Under the pieces are notes generated by a model that was not told where the DNA came from, searched no databases, and worked only from the letters and a program-made list of their open reading frames with translations. Both the position numbers and the translations under genes were made by a program. Positions 12,239 to 25,700 of a stretch of 64,000 nucleotides of DNA are shown piece by piece. Numbering within the stretch: the stretch's first letter is position 1; each line of letters opens with the position of its first letter. The DNA is from Siniperca chuatsi. Lineage: Eukaryota; Chordata; Actinopteri; Centrarchiformes; Sinipercidae. The stretch spans positions 16,972,001 to 17,036,000 of the forward strand of contig NC_058042.1 of assembly GCF_020085105.1 (NCBI RefSeq). The letters run 5' to 3'.

Positions 12239-15200
12239 AATCAGCGTATGACCTTCTTCCTAGAGAGCTACAGTTGCCTTCCTCCACTCAGCAGAACCCA
12301 AAGGTCATGAGTCAAAAGAGCGGCGGAGAGGCAGGGCCTCCGCCTTCAGCTGCTCTAGCATCAGGTAGGATCCTGTTCCTCTTATCTTTATTTATCCTCT
12401 GCGAGCAGGACTGATCATGCACCACCCCAAAAAACACAACTCATGTTACAGTCTGTACCTGTTGGCAAACAAACACCTGCATATGACAAGAAGCCCATCA
12501 GACAAACAGCCTGCTGCACTGTGTTCCTCTCATGTCAGTCCAAAAGGGGAAAAAAAATGACTGCTTAACAAGGGAAGTTATGTCATTGGCGTTAAATCAA
12601 CTGAACATGTCTGCTATCTGTACCTGCTGGCAGACTGTGAAATATTTGGTCGAGGGGATTGTCGTTGTGAATACTTGTGATCTACTGTATGTTGTCTCTT
12701 GCAACAACAAAGTGTTGAAATGTAGGTCATGTATCGCAGGTTTAGATAGTATTTCGAGCCCTCTGCCTTTTCCCTAACTGTTTTTGTGATACAGACAGAC
12801 TATAAAATAGATGAATGGTTTAAACCGTACACAGTACCCAGTAATGATGAGAGAGCCCAACAAAGCTTATTGTTTCATGGTGTTTCATACTCAGCACAAA
12901 ATACTTAACTTTTTTAGAGAATTAGGAAGCTTTGATTGGCTGTAATCACATTGTTGACCATTCTGCACTTCCAAGGTAGAGCTGTTGTTCACAGGAGAAA
13001 ATCATATTGGCAGAGAAACACAGAAGTACAGAAATTAGACGTACTGTTACTGGCTAATTACTGCACAATTTAAGCTTTATTTCTATAGGAAATCAATAAC
13101 ATCTTGATCACTATGCGTTCAGTGTGGACAGATGGAAAAGGGTCACTTGCAACTTTTAAAACACTTTGGTTTGGTGCACTTTCGGTGAACCAGAGATGTT
13201 TTGTTAGATGTGTGATGATAAGACAGTATTTCATTTAAACAGATCTTTTACCTCATTGGAAAAAGTTACGCTCTTCAATGAAATGAGAATTTTTAATTTT
13301 CTTTAGTCCCAATTCACCTCTGAAAATTCCCAAATGGCCAGCAGAGGAATAGGTAAAAAATGTTTGGTCACTATAATAAAATTTGAAACAAATTTGACAT
13401 TTAGACTGTACTTCACTGTAGCTGCTTTGCTCTGCTCCGCATTGAAGCGTCACGGCTTTAGAGTGAGTTTCGGTAAATTCCTATGGACTTCAGCGCTCCA
13501 TTACAGCCACTTGCAGGTGAAGTATATTTTACTTTACATGGAACTATATGTTTTATTTAAAACTGCCCATAACATCATCTGGCTCTTTTTTCTTGTTTAG
13601 TTTTTTTGTTGTAAAAAGATAGGGGTTTTAACAGACTTCACAGTGACCTCGCTTTTAATTTCAGCGTTTAGCAGAACAGTATTATATTTTTATTTTGGCA
13701 TTTGCAGCACTGTTTTTGCTGTTTTGAAATCTTTCATGGCGCTTATGTAGTGAGTTGCGTATAAGAGAGGGTAAACGCTCGTAACCCACCTCTCAACATC
13801 TGTAATAGCACTGGACATCCGACAGTATTTGTTCATAGATTAGGGGTGCTATTGTATGTTTTTGGTTTATGATTATATATGTCTCTGTGTTTTGATACTT
13901 GCTCAAAATGACACTACTTCCATACGTTTTATTTGTCTTTTTTTCTTTCCGACTGTGTTTTGCAAACTAATGAGTCACCAAACAATCCAGAATGTCAACA
14001 ACAGTCTAACTCCTTTTTACAATCTGCAACTTAACCAGACTTTTCCCCACTCTTCATCTAGTTCATTGTAACTATTTGAATGCTTTTGAAATTACAGTGT
14101 ACGTCAGCATGCTGGAGCAACATTTTCTGACAAACAAACTACCCTGTGTTATTTATTTATTTATTTTTTAAAATCTGAATACATTTTTACTGTTCAGCTC
14201 TTATTGCTCATTCGCTGTCTCATTTTTATATTCCAGGAAGTTCCCTCTGAAGCAGGGAGTGTCTGCATATAAAATGGTCTGCAGTTCTCTGCTTCATAGG
14301 TCAGAAGCTTGTTTATTTTGTCTCTGTGGCTACGTTCAGTCCCACCGAAATGAACTTTTGTAGCAAAAGAAAAAAAATTTAAAATATAAGCTCCAATAAT
14401 TGGCATGCATCACATTGTACATATTACTGTTTTGAACTTCCCGCTCCATTTCACTATTTTGGCTCATTAGTCCAACATAAACAAAATGCTAATAATAATG
14501 ATAAATTAAGTTATTAAATTTTTTTTTGTTGCAGTTAATTTATGCACAAGCATTTTTAGTCTCTTCTCAAATTTTTAAATAAGGGGGACTGCTCACCTCT
14601 CATCTCTTCTTTGGCCCTTTTAGTCACCCTTATACTGCGCTTCACATACTGTACAATTACAAATCCTCAGATATCATCAGCACCAGAGACACACACACGT
14701 AAGATCCAATGAAAAAAGGGAAATTATAATTGGATGAATAAATAAATACAAACAAAAGCAAAAAATAAACAATCATGAACAAAATTTAGCTGCTTAAATG
14801 GGACTGCTAGCCAACACTGGTTGGGATGCCTTTATTCACTGTCTAATTATTTGCACTGTAGATGCCATGTCCTCTTCTATGACCTTGGAAGGCCCCCGCA
14901 GTGCTTTTTCCACCTCTTCCAGTTCCGCCATGCATTCCAGTACTTCAGCCAGTGACCAGAACCCAGTTCACAGCAACAATGTTGACCCAGAGGACACCAG
15001 GAGTAGCAGAGTGGTACCAGAGGTTGTCGGAGCAGAAGGTGGGAATGGTAACGGCAGCAGTGGTGGTAACGGCAGGGGTAGCAGTGAGCTAGGAGGAGGA
15101 AGGGGTGCAACATCCCAGGAGGCCCAGCCACATCACCAGATGACCCCATCTAAGCGCCGCACCGTACTGAACATCTCTCCACCCCCACAAGACCTGCTTG

Positions 15201-18200
15201 ATGACAGCCGTATGTCCTGCCAGGATGAAGCATCCCTGGACTCCGAGCAGAGTAGCATCTGGATGGATGACTCTCTCTCCAACTTCAGTATCATGAGCAC
15301 TGTCTCTTACAATGACAATACAGAGGTGCCACGGAAGTCCCGCAAACGTACCCCTCGCCAGAGGCCTGGTCCTAAGTCTGTGCCTGCAGGGGAAGCCAGT
15401 ATGGACGTGTTTGATGCAGACAGTGCCAAAGGTCCACACTTTGTCCTGTCACAGCTTGGCCCTGACAACAAGACTGGACCAAAAGGAAGGTTTGTGTAAC
15501 CCTTGGATGTAGTTAGTTTGAAATACTTTAACTGAGATTGACCCGTTAGATTCTAATGGCCACATCACGCCCCCCCCTCTACATCTCATGAAGTTGTCAA
15601 AGGAGGCTATGGTTATGTACAGATGGGTGGAGAATGGTAAAACCAAGGTAAAACCAACATTAAGTGTCTTAGCAAAATGTTAGGCCTCCACAAGCTTCCA
15701 GGTCAAAGTCTCTTCCAGTCGCTCTACTAGAGGGATGAACACCATTCTTCCAAAATATATTCTACAGCTGCAACCATTAGTCGACGAATCACTTAGTCGA
15801 TAGACAGAAAATTAATCAGCAATTGTTTTCATACTGCATTAATCGTTTTTCAAGCAAAATGCCAAAAAACCTGTGGTTCCAGTTCAATTAGAATCAGATC
15901 TGTTAACTGCAAAAGCTATAACGTATGATTGGCATCATTTTGCTATTTTATATATATATATATATCCATACTCATCAAACCATTCAGTAAAGCCTCCCTG
16001 TATGGAAGTATCTGCATTTAAGTTATTTGTCACCCATCAGTGACCAAAAAACAGAATGACTCCTCTTATTGTAGGAAGTTGTTTACTGAGTAGTTAATTG
16101 ACCTTTAATTTATTTAATATTCTCCCAGTGGTAGTTGCACAGTTAAGTAGGTAGTCAGCCTTTAGGGCCTTCTGGATAATCTCATACAATCTCATCCTGG
16201 CTGTCAGAATAGGTATTATTAGGAAATGGCACAATGCACAACAAATTGAAATCTTCATCAAACTACTCTGCCTCTAAATTTCCCACCACACTTTGACTGA
16301 AGAAGAGCGGTTAGATCAGAGGGGAGGGAGGGGCAGGATACTGAAGTACAAACAATGGTCAGCCACAGTGAATCACAGAGCCTCTTTCAAAGACCTAGAA
16401 TAAGCAGAGCAGATTAAATAAACAGATAACTCTGAACGCTTTAAGAGCTGAGGATAGAATATGCTTGGTTGATGGAGGGCCTGTTAACTCTGCATTGCTC
16501 AGAGCACCATGGGGGGTGGGAGGGTCCTGAACAAAAAGGACAGGGTCATAATCTGTCAAAGCAAGTTCCAGACATTCTTTGCTTTTTCCACCACAATACC
16601 AGAATATGCCAGCTAGGTTGCACGAACTGAAATAAAATTGCTAGAACAAATTAGAATTAGAAGTGATCTGCCGGTGTCTCTGTCAAAACTGTCTTTGTTG
16701 CAGCTCTGATGATCCTCAGACAACTAAACAGAAAGGAGGAACTCTTTTGATGCAATACCCACAGAAGAGTGAGGGGAAGGAGCTGAAGATCCTCGTCCAG
16801 CCTGAGACTCAGCACCGAGCCCGCTATCTGACCGAAGGCAGCAGAGGGTCAGTGAAGGACCGCACTCAGCAGGGCTTCCCTACTGTAAAGGTATCTGTCA
16901 AACCCCTGACACAGCCTCTGTAATGACTTTTCTGCTATAGTATGCCTTTGTTTAAGGTTAGTTAATGATTTGGTTATTGCCAGAGGCTTTGAAATATGTG
17001 TGTGTGTGTGTGTAAGATTTGCTATTATTAGAGCCATAGGAGCAGTGGGGCAAAGAAATGTTGTTGAAAATGTGTTTGAGATGGAAGAGTAAAGGTCATT
17101 GTGTGTCAAAAAGTGGAAAGAGCCTTCTTCTGCAGAGACTTAATATGCTCGTTAGGGATGTCCCAATCAAGGTTTGGTGGGTTTTTGCCCCCAAACAGAG
17201 TCTGTTAATACTCATTGCCTGCCAATACCAGGTCTAATCCAGTATTTGTTTTATATCTGCTCTGAATTATTGTTTCCTATTATATTTTCCTAACGTTTTA
17301 TAGTGTTTTGTATTATATATGTGGAGAGAGGAGTGTCATTGTAGAACTGTTGCATCAGAAAGATTTGGACTGGATTTGAAGAGCCCCGCTTCATCCCCAG
17401 CATGAATGAAGTACTGAAGTACTCGTGGAGTGTACAAATTGAAAAGGGTTTGTCAGCTGACCATGACAGCACTCATCAAGTTTTATGACAATCTGCTCAT
17501 TAGATTTTGATATTTCTTGTGTACAATTGGATCCGGATGGTGGTGTGAGGAAAGGTCTGGTAGTCAGTAATACTTTATGAAACTGCAATCTCTCCCCGTC
17601 ATTCACCACTCTAGACCATCGATTAACTTACAGGAATCCAAGTGTCCAATCGAAGAATCCTAGTGGAGACTAAGGAAGATGAAGAAGAGTCTCAACAGAG
17701 TGAGTTAAGAGCCAGACCAGAGACACTGTCTAGTGTTTGATCATTAATTTGGTCAGTTTGTTGTTGATGTTAGCCCAGGAGGTGATCTGGAGATGAATCT
17801 GGGCACAAAGCAGTGTGAGTTCTGCTGGATCAGTTACGGGCTTGTTTGTACTGCCAGGGCTCGTGAAGAGTAGGCGGACCCAGATGCAGAACACGGGCAT
17901 GTCAGAAATAAAAGGTAACAGCTGAAGATGACAAACAGGTAGGCTTTTAAAAGGCTGACTAGATTGCACAAGAAGATGGGCTGATAAACACGCTAAGACT
18001 AATTGGGGAAGGCGCTGTAAATGAGCAGGACACATGAAGCTTAACTGCTGGATAAGAACAATTAAGCTTGTCAAGCAAGGCAAATGCCCACTTTGTTAGC
18101 ATCTGCAAAACAAAAGGAGAAAACGTGAAGGGACAAAGGAACAGGTTCAGTCGCAGGAGCTGCTATGACAGGACATTATAACACAGGGCAGGATAGAAAA

Positions 18201-19642
18201 TGATCTGATCTTTACCATGTCACATGGCACATGTCTTGATTAAGCTATGAAAATTAGCATAGCAATCAATTAGCAATCATATTTTTGCCTTCCTAATTTG
18301 GTTTAAAAAAAATTATAATGCATATAATGCTTGTCCTTTTTTTTTTTTTTTTTTTTTTTTACTTACACAGCTGGAGGGACTGAATGAGCCAGTGGTTTTG
18401 CAGGTGTTTGTGGGCAACGATACTGGCCGTGTGAAGCCTCATGGATTTTACCAAGCTTGCAGGGTGACCGGCCGCAACACCACAGCCTGCAAAGAGGTGG
18501 ACATTGATGGCACAACCGTCATCGAGGTGTCCCTTGATCCAAGCACCAGCATGGCACTAGCGTATGTACTTTCTTGAGATTGAAATTGGGTCGTTTTTGT
18601 GATAAATGTTACTCCAATAAAGAATTTTACTTTAATATGTTAAACCACAAATGGAGCCCCTTTTTTGAGAGCAAGTGTTGCTTTTTTGTACTCGGTTGTA
18701 CTTCACAGATAACTCAGACCAAATGCTGAATAAAGCGACTGCATAATGGATGCACATGTGAGCTGTAAGGTAGATTGATCCCCTTGGGGAATCAGTTGTC
18801 GTAATTAGACGGTGGGGTATTTAGTGTTGTAAAGTTTGTTGTTTTAAATGTAAGTTTTCCATGCTAACATTGTCTCTCTGTACAGGGTAGACTGTGTTGG
18901 GATCTTGAAGCTCCGCAATGCCGACGTCGAGGCTCGCATCGGTGTGGCGGGGTCGAAGAAGAAGAGCACACGCGCTCGGCTGGTGTTTCGGGTCAACATC
19001 CCTCGTCCAGATGGTTCGGTGCTCACATTACAGACCCCCTCATCTCCAATCCTGTGCAGTAAGTCAGTCTCCTCGTGTTTGTGGAAATGCTATCAATGGT
19101 TGAAACATTGAAAGTGTTAAATCGTAGATATTTGCAAATAAATGGATTCTATAGATTGTTGCTTAGATTCTGGTGTATTATTTCACTATATTAAACCAGT
19201 TTCAAAAGTGGCAAAACAAACAGTTGACCTGTAACCTACTTAGTTAATAATTACCATTATAAACTGAGCTATTTTCTTCTCTTTTTACAGAAGAGGTCCT
19301 GTTTGTAAAGTTTAATATACCCTGAGGTCAGGAGACTGTTGTCTTTTGATGTCCGCAATTGGAGACAATGTGTAAAGATCTCCTCAGATTCAAGTGTTAT
19401 TTGATAATGCGTACAGTATGAGGGTGTGGTTGGTTTCATAAACAGGAAAGACGCTTAGGGCCATGAGAAGGTTTCTGAGTAAGGATTTGGGAGATCTGCT
19501 TTGAGAGAGACAGGGGAGAAAGAGAAGGAAAGGACGAAACAATAGAGGTGTGTGGACTTCTATTGTTTACACAGAGCCAGCATGCAATCCAGGGAAATAT
19601 CTTTCCACAAAACAAAAAAATAGTAATCTCTCTTGGCATCTG

Positions 19643-19709
<67 letters not shown>

Positions 19710-22700
19710 TGCAGAGTGGTGAAAAAGTTTGTGAAATGTGTTAGAGGAAAAGGGGAGTGGTTTTGAGCTTCAAAAGAGGTTGTTCAAAGTTCTTTTTGCC
19801 AGTGAGAAATAGCCAGTATTTTAGTTGTCTTTGTTCAGGACATCTGAAAACGTATCTGAAAAGTCTTAAAAATCATTGAATTCAGTTTCCTTCAGGGAGT
19901 TCCTGTTTCAGGGAAGTTCTGAAAAAATGTGATTTAATTAATAAATAATTGTGATACTAAACAAGTCTTAAAAAATCCAAAATTGACTTGGTGAACCCTG
20001 CAGAAACCGTGTTGTTAATTTTACTTGGCCCATTTGTTGAAAGAGATCAGTGCCACCATGAACACATGAGCCTGGTTAAACAACTGTCTTCAGCTGTCAT
20101 GGTGGTATTATTTGTTTTGTTGGTAACAAATAATTTTGTGTGAAATTGTGTGATTTTAACAAGAACACAGAGACAAAAAATATAAAATTGTATTTGTACA
20201 TGGGGCCTAAGAACATCTCTATTGTGTTGTAGTCGCTTGTTCATTTATGGCTAATTATGCTCAGGTCAGTGTCCAATAAAGCCACTGTGCTATGTTGAAA
20301 TGATGTTGGGCAATCCCAAAACAAATATTAACTAAATGCCTAAATACAAAATGTGTCTACTCTGGCTTTTTTCAATTCTTGGGATTAATCTGTGAATATA
20401 TCAGTGTTTGTTTTGTATATTTAAAAATGGGTGACAATTGGGGAAAAAAAACAAAAATACTAAATCTGAAAATCTGATTTTATAAATACAACTTCCAGCA
20501 CAAACCCTCTGTAGTTTAACCATTAGTGTTAAATGCATTACTTTGAGGGATTATAGCTACAGCATAGCTATGTATTTGTATTTTTCTCTTCGCTATTAAT
20601 GGAAACATTTGTCTGAGCGGACCTCACCATAAGAGGGCCTCATTGACTGTAAATAGTAGTGAATAATGTCTTCTCAGAGCAGGAAACATACCTTTTGGAT
20701 TAATACCAACATAAAATCTGTGGTAAATAAGACAATAAGTTTAAAACATTCTGCTTCTTTTATTTCTTCTATAAAACCTGTTTTTTTTTGGGTGAAAATC
20801 AGTAAAAATGAGCCTCCTCAAAACTGTTTATATCTGCTCTGTTGACAGCTCAGCCTGCAGGAGTGCCTGAAATCCTGAAGAAGTCACTACACAGTTGTTC
20901 AGTGAGGGGAGGAGAAGAGGTCTTTATCATTGGCAAAAACTTTCTTAAAGACACCAAAGTCATATTTCACGAGAATGTTTCTGGTAAGAAATTTGTCTTT
21001 TTAGAAAATTATTGTCCATGGATATTTTGTTTTCATACATTTTTATTTTTTCTCCAGTAAACATGCTGCATCTTCTGTCTGTTCCAGATGAGAAATCGTG
21101 GAAGGCAGAGGCTGAAATTGACATGGAGCTGTTTCACCAGGTAAAAATGTGATTGTTCTTATGTTATTTTTGTTCCGAATGATTAATGCCAATTACTAAT
21201 AAGCCGAGAAGACAGAAGCAGCTATTTCAGATTTGTATGGGGCTTTAGATGTAATCATCTTAAATGGCTGCCGGTTCAAAGGTTTGAGTACTCTCATTGT
21301 GTTCTGACCTAATTACACTCCGTCTCAAAGGCTGTACTGAGTATGTCTCAACAGTCCAGTTTAAACCTTTGCCCTTGTAAACAAAATGGTCAGAAGTAGA
21401 TGAATTGATGAATCTGCAGCTAATACAAAATGTTCTTGTGTTTAACTCATTGGATGTTTTGTTTTTTATTAAAGTTACACTGTGGATTTGTCTTGTAAAC
21501 AAACGCAGTTTTGTAATAAAGGTGAGCATGTTTCATGCTCAAACCTTTGGTATTCCCCTGTACATTTATAAGACAAATCTTCATAACTAAATGCAGAGTC
21601 ATTACTGTGTAAATCCAATTAGCTCATTCTTTTGCTGCCTCCAGTCCAGTACATATTTACGTTACAACCTTCTGTAGTCACAGAAATGTGTATCACGTTA
21701 CCCCCATGCTCATGATGTGCTGGAAGAGCATAAGATACGAATAAAGGGATGACCTGCTCATCCAAATATTGCTCCTCATGTTGTCAGTGGTCAAAAACTC
21801 TACAGTGTACCTTTGCTTGTTGTATATTTATTCAGTGTTTTCTAATCAACTCAACCTTTTACTCATATTAAATATGTGACGCTACTGTAGTATTTGTTCT
21901 TTTTAACTAACTTTTTTGTAATGATCACCCCCAAAGAATCACTTGATAGTGAAGGTTCCTCCATACCAGAACCAAGCCATCACCTCTTCAGTGTGTGTGG
22001 GAATCTATGTGGTGACGAATGCTGGGAGATCCCATGATGTTCAGCCTTTTACCTACACTCCAGATTCAGGTTTGTTCCAGTCTAAATCACAAAAAAGTTT
22101 CTCTTTATCTGTCTGTTTTTACAAGCAACTGATGGGAAAACCAGCTTGTTACATAGCATGTAACCTATTCCTTCTGATTACTAGGTCATTATTTGCAAAG
22201 TCCTTTTTAGATTTACTGGCTGGCACCACAGCTGGCTCACTCAGTTTCTCAACTTGAGGGTAAAAAACAAGTTGTATTGTAGCTAGCCACCTCAAAAATG
22301 TTTATTTTACACATATTTTCTGTACAACAGAAACAAGAGCTGCATTACAGCTTTGTTGAGTTTATGCTCACAAGACTTTTTTGATCTATGATCACTTTTA
22401 CTCAACACCCCCACCTACAGTTCAGTAGGATCAGAGCAAGTATGAGCAATCGAGCAATATCTTTCAAGAACACTCTACACAGCCCATTTCTAAACACTGT
22501 AATCCAGGGTCATCCATATTTAGGACTGTCTTTCATCAGGACTTTTTTAAATTGCAAGGGCCATGATACAAAACTTTGAAAAATGTGATCATCAAAGTAA
22601 CTAAAATGAAACAATGTAATTTACAGTGCTGTGCACCACATTTAGCGTCTTTCCTAATAACATTATTATCATGCTGTATATTTACATTTAGATAGAGACA

Positions 22701-25700
22701 TAAAAATCTGTTGATGTTTGGCCTTGCAGCAAAAAATGATGTTCCTGTGAAGAAAGAGACTCCCTCTCCTGTGAAGACTTGTTCATTTGATGAACAAATT
22801 AAAGGTTCTTTTCCCTTTAAACTTTCTTTTAACTATTCTACATAACCATGATTGTAGCCTCCCACTTGAAAGCTGTTTATTTGCTAATACCCTGTACATA
22901 GAGTCAAGTGCATACTTTATTACATGTTTTAGCTCACAATAGAGTGTTACTTCTTTGAATAGCTGAACACAAAGCAAAATAAATAAATATTTAAGAATAT
23001 TTAAGAATGAGACTTAATATATTCCTTGGTCTTGCTCTTACAGTTCTTGATGGTTCGTTGATGCCTTCGATGTTGCCTTTAGTGAAGAGAGAAGATGTCA
23101 CCCCGATGGAGGTCACCAGCAACCTCCAGTCTTCTGGTGTATATAAGGTGATATATTGATCTGTAACCTCATTAAAGGCTTTATTAATAACTTTTACATA
23201 GTAAAAACTATTGAGATTGGATTAAGTAAATGTTCAGTAAAATTCTATTTAGTTTAAACTTAATTCTCTTACAGTACTTGTAAGTGTTATATGTGGACAG
23301 TTTTAACAATAAAATAACACAATAAAACTGACTACAAAATCCTAAAGCAAAATAAAGCATATCTTTTATCTTCTATTTTGTGTTTTCAGCAGACTGGTCC
23401 AGCCCAGCAGAACACAGACATGACTGCAGGCCATCTAAATAAAAACAGACCATTCCCTAACAACCTGTCTCAGCCTGCAGGCGACCCTGACAAAGGCCAG
23501 GCTCCTGTTTTTGCCAGCGCAGAGCCCTTAAGCACTATCCAGAAGCAAGACATTGCAGCCACCAGCTCCTTCTCTGTGCCTGCCGACTCCCTGCTCCAGC
23601 AAGGCTCACAGCAGTTCCTTCTGGAGCCCAGAGAGGGCCTCGGGCAAGAGAGGCCTGGCAGCGGCTCTGGAGCTGTGGGAAGACTGTGCGGAGAACCTGC
23701 ACCTCAACAGCAGCAACTGCCACTGTTCCCCCCAGACGAAGTGGCCCAACTGGAGGAGGCAGTGAGGCAACTTAAAGCCAAAGGGTTCTGTAACTTACCA
23801 CTTCAATCTGACAACTCAATGACCAAACAGCAGCAACAACACATCCAGCACCAACAACAGATCCAGAAACAGCAAATTCAGCAGCAACAGCAGCAACAGC
23901 AACAAATTCAACAACAGCAGCTCCAACAGCAGCAACAGCAGCAGGTTTTGGAGAATTTACAGCAACAGCTGTTTCAGTCACAGATTCAGATGCAGTGTGG
24001 CATGTTTCAGGATGCCTCTCAGGGCAAGAACACAGAACAGCAGGGCTCATCACAAGGAGTGGTGCCAAACCAGGGGACTCTTTTCCAACAGGCCCAGCAG
24101 CAGCAACAACAACAACAGCAGCAGCAGCAACAAGCAGCTCTCTTTCAGCAGGCGAGTGACCTGCTCTCTATTCAGACCAACTTCCTCCAGCAGACACCCC
24201 CACACCCTTCACCACCCATGTTCCACAATCCCAGTTCTTTGGCTGAAACACAAGATCCACAAGGGGGCTTGTTTCAGAAAGCCTCTCAGGAGCAGGTCCA
24301 GGCTGCTCTCTTCCAAAACACAATGACAGTACTACAGTCTCCAGACCAACAGCCCTCAACCCCCGGGCTGTTCCTCCCTCAGACGTCCCTGCCCTCTCAG
24401 CTTACAACCAGTAGTGCTCAACAACAGCAACAGCAGCAACAGCAGCTGGCCTTCCTCAGTGCTCTACAGACCCCTGCCCCTGAACCACAATCAGTATTTC
24501 AGGCTCAGACCCAGCTCTCCCCCATCCAGCAGAGAAGCCCTATGGAGCAGCAGCAGCCCTCCCAGCCTCAGTCCCACACACAGCCAGCCCAGCAGGCTTC
24601 CCTGTTTCAGAACATTTCCCCACATCCATCTACAAACACACTCTCTCCAGGCCAGCAGCAGCAACAGCAGGCTGGCCTACTGTTCTGCAACAACCCCCTC
24701 TCCCCTCCAGACCAGGCCTCCAGCCTCATGTTCAGCAGCCAGGGCCAGATGCCACCGCTGACCAGCAGCAGTCTAGTTTCCCAAGAGCCCCAAAACCCCT
24801 CTCTGCTCTTTTCCCAAGCCAGCATGGTGTCAGTGAACCAGCAGGATCGCTCTGAGCCCATGGCCTTAGGGAACCCCACCGATCCACGACAGCAAGTCAT
24901 GTTTCAGGAGCAACAGCCGATGCAGCTGGGCAGCAGCTCAAACAACCGGCAGGAGCAGCCTGTGGGCCTCTTTATGCCTCAGTCTAACATGGCCTCCCTG
25001 CAGGGGGGACTGGCTGCTCAGGAGCTCGCACAGTCAGCCATGTTTGCCTCACAGAACGGCGTGGCAAACCTCCAGACGACCACCTCCTCCCCTGTTCAAC
25101 AGCCAGGGACTCTGTTTCAGACCGCTGTCAGTGGGAGCATCAATCAGCCCAGCCAGCCGCAACAACCTGGCCTCTTCCTTTTTGGGATTCAGAACGGTAA
25201 GGACTTGATTACACAGGTGCACACCTTAAACCTGTTGATATAGCATTAATGTCTGCAAACAAGTTCAACACAACAAGTTCCGATGGCAGAAATCATATAA
25301 ACCACTACAAAATTGACTGATAGCCAATGAGAGCTTTTGTTAACTCTCTCTGCAAATAGACAAAGTCCATAACAAGTTCTTTGAACCTCAGTTGTCAAAG
25401 GGGAAAGTAAATGGACAACCAATTGGAAAATCTATGTGCAATTCACTAATTTATTTAGATATTTATTTAATGAGACAAAAAATTCTCATCACAAGGTCCA
25501 TTGACTTACTGTTTCTGAAGCTTTTAGCCACATCTTTTGGCCTTCCTCAGTGGATAGAGTTGCTTAGTTGTCATGGAGATAATATTTGAATTTCTTTTAT
25601 TTAGTCCATTTAATTTGATCAATTTATTAATGTGTTTCTTAATTAGTAATTCATTGCTAATTATTTGTAATTAATTATGATTAATTGTTACTTTATTCCC

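Larger units (their letters stand above)
16704..22069 (+). other. nfat5: nfat5 Rel-homology region (DNA-binding plus IPT/dimerisation), six exons
   Basis: The exons at 16704, 18371, 18886, 20849, 21088 and 21937 encode the Rel-homology region. The DNA-recognition loop [11 protein letters not shown] is intact in the first of them, including the arginines and glutamate known to contact DNA in NFAT5. It is followed by [42 protein letters not shown] and the IPT-domain strand [19 protein letters not shown]. This part is close to identical to the human protein, unlike the exons on either side, as expected for a constrained DNA-binding core. The intron before the 18371 exon ends in a T run of about 20 bases, a strong polypyrimidine tract. 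Confidence 0.95.
12365..23389 (+). other. nfat5 introns over 300 bases, internal contents
   Basis: The larger introns are 12365-14861, 15490-16703, 16891-18370, 18562-18885, 19059-20848, 21141-21936 and 22070-22729. They are AT-rich and carry no recognisable gene. Contents listed separately are a repeat near 15760, a candidate cassette exon at 17634-17699, a degenerate repeat around 17860-18180 and a TG microsatellite at 19646-19708. Elsewhere I see only short random ORFs. Confidence 0.6.

Noticed and set aside
15089-15439. 116-codon minus-strand ORF opposite nfat5
   Set aside because: Lies exactly antisense to a verified nfat5 exon and has no independent support.
23535-24900. ORFs of 60-115 codons in other frames and on the minus strand
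   Set aside because: Shadows of the repetitive CAG/CAA glutamine exon of nfat5.
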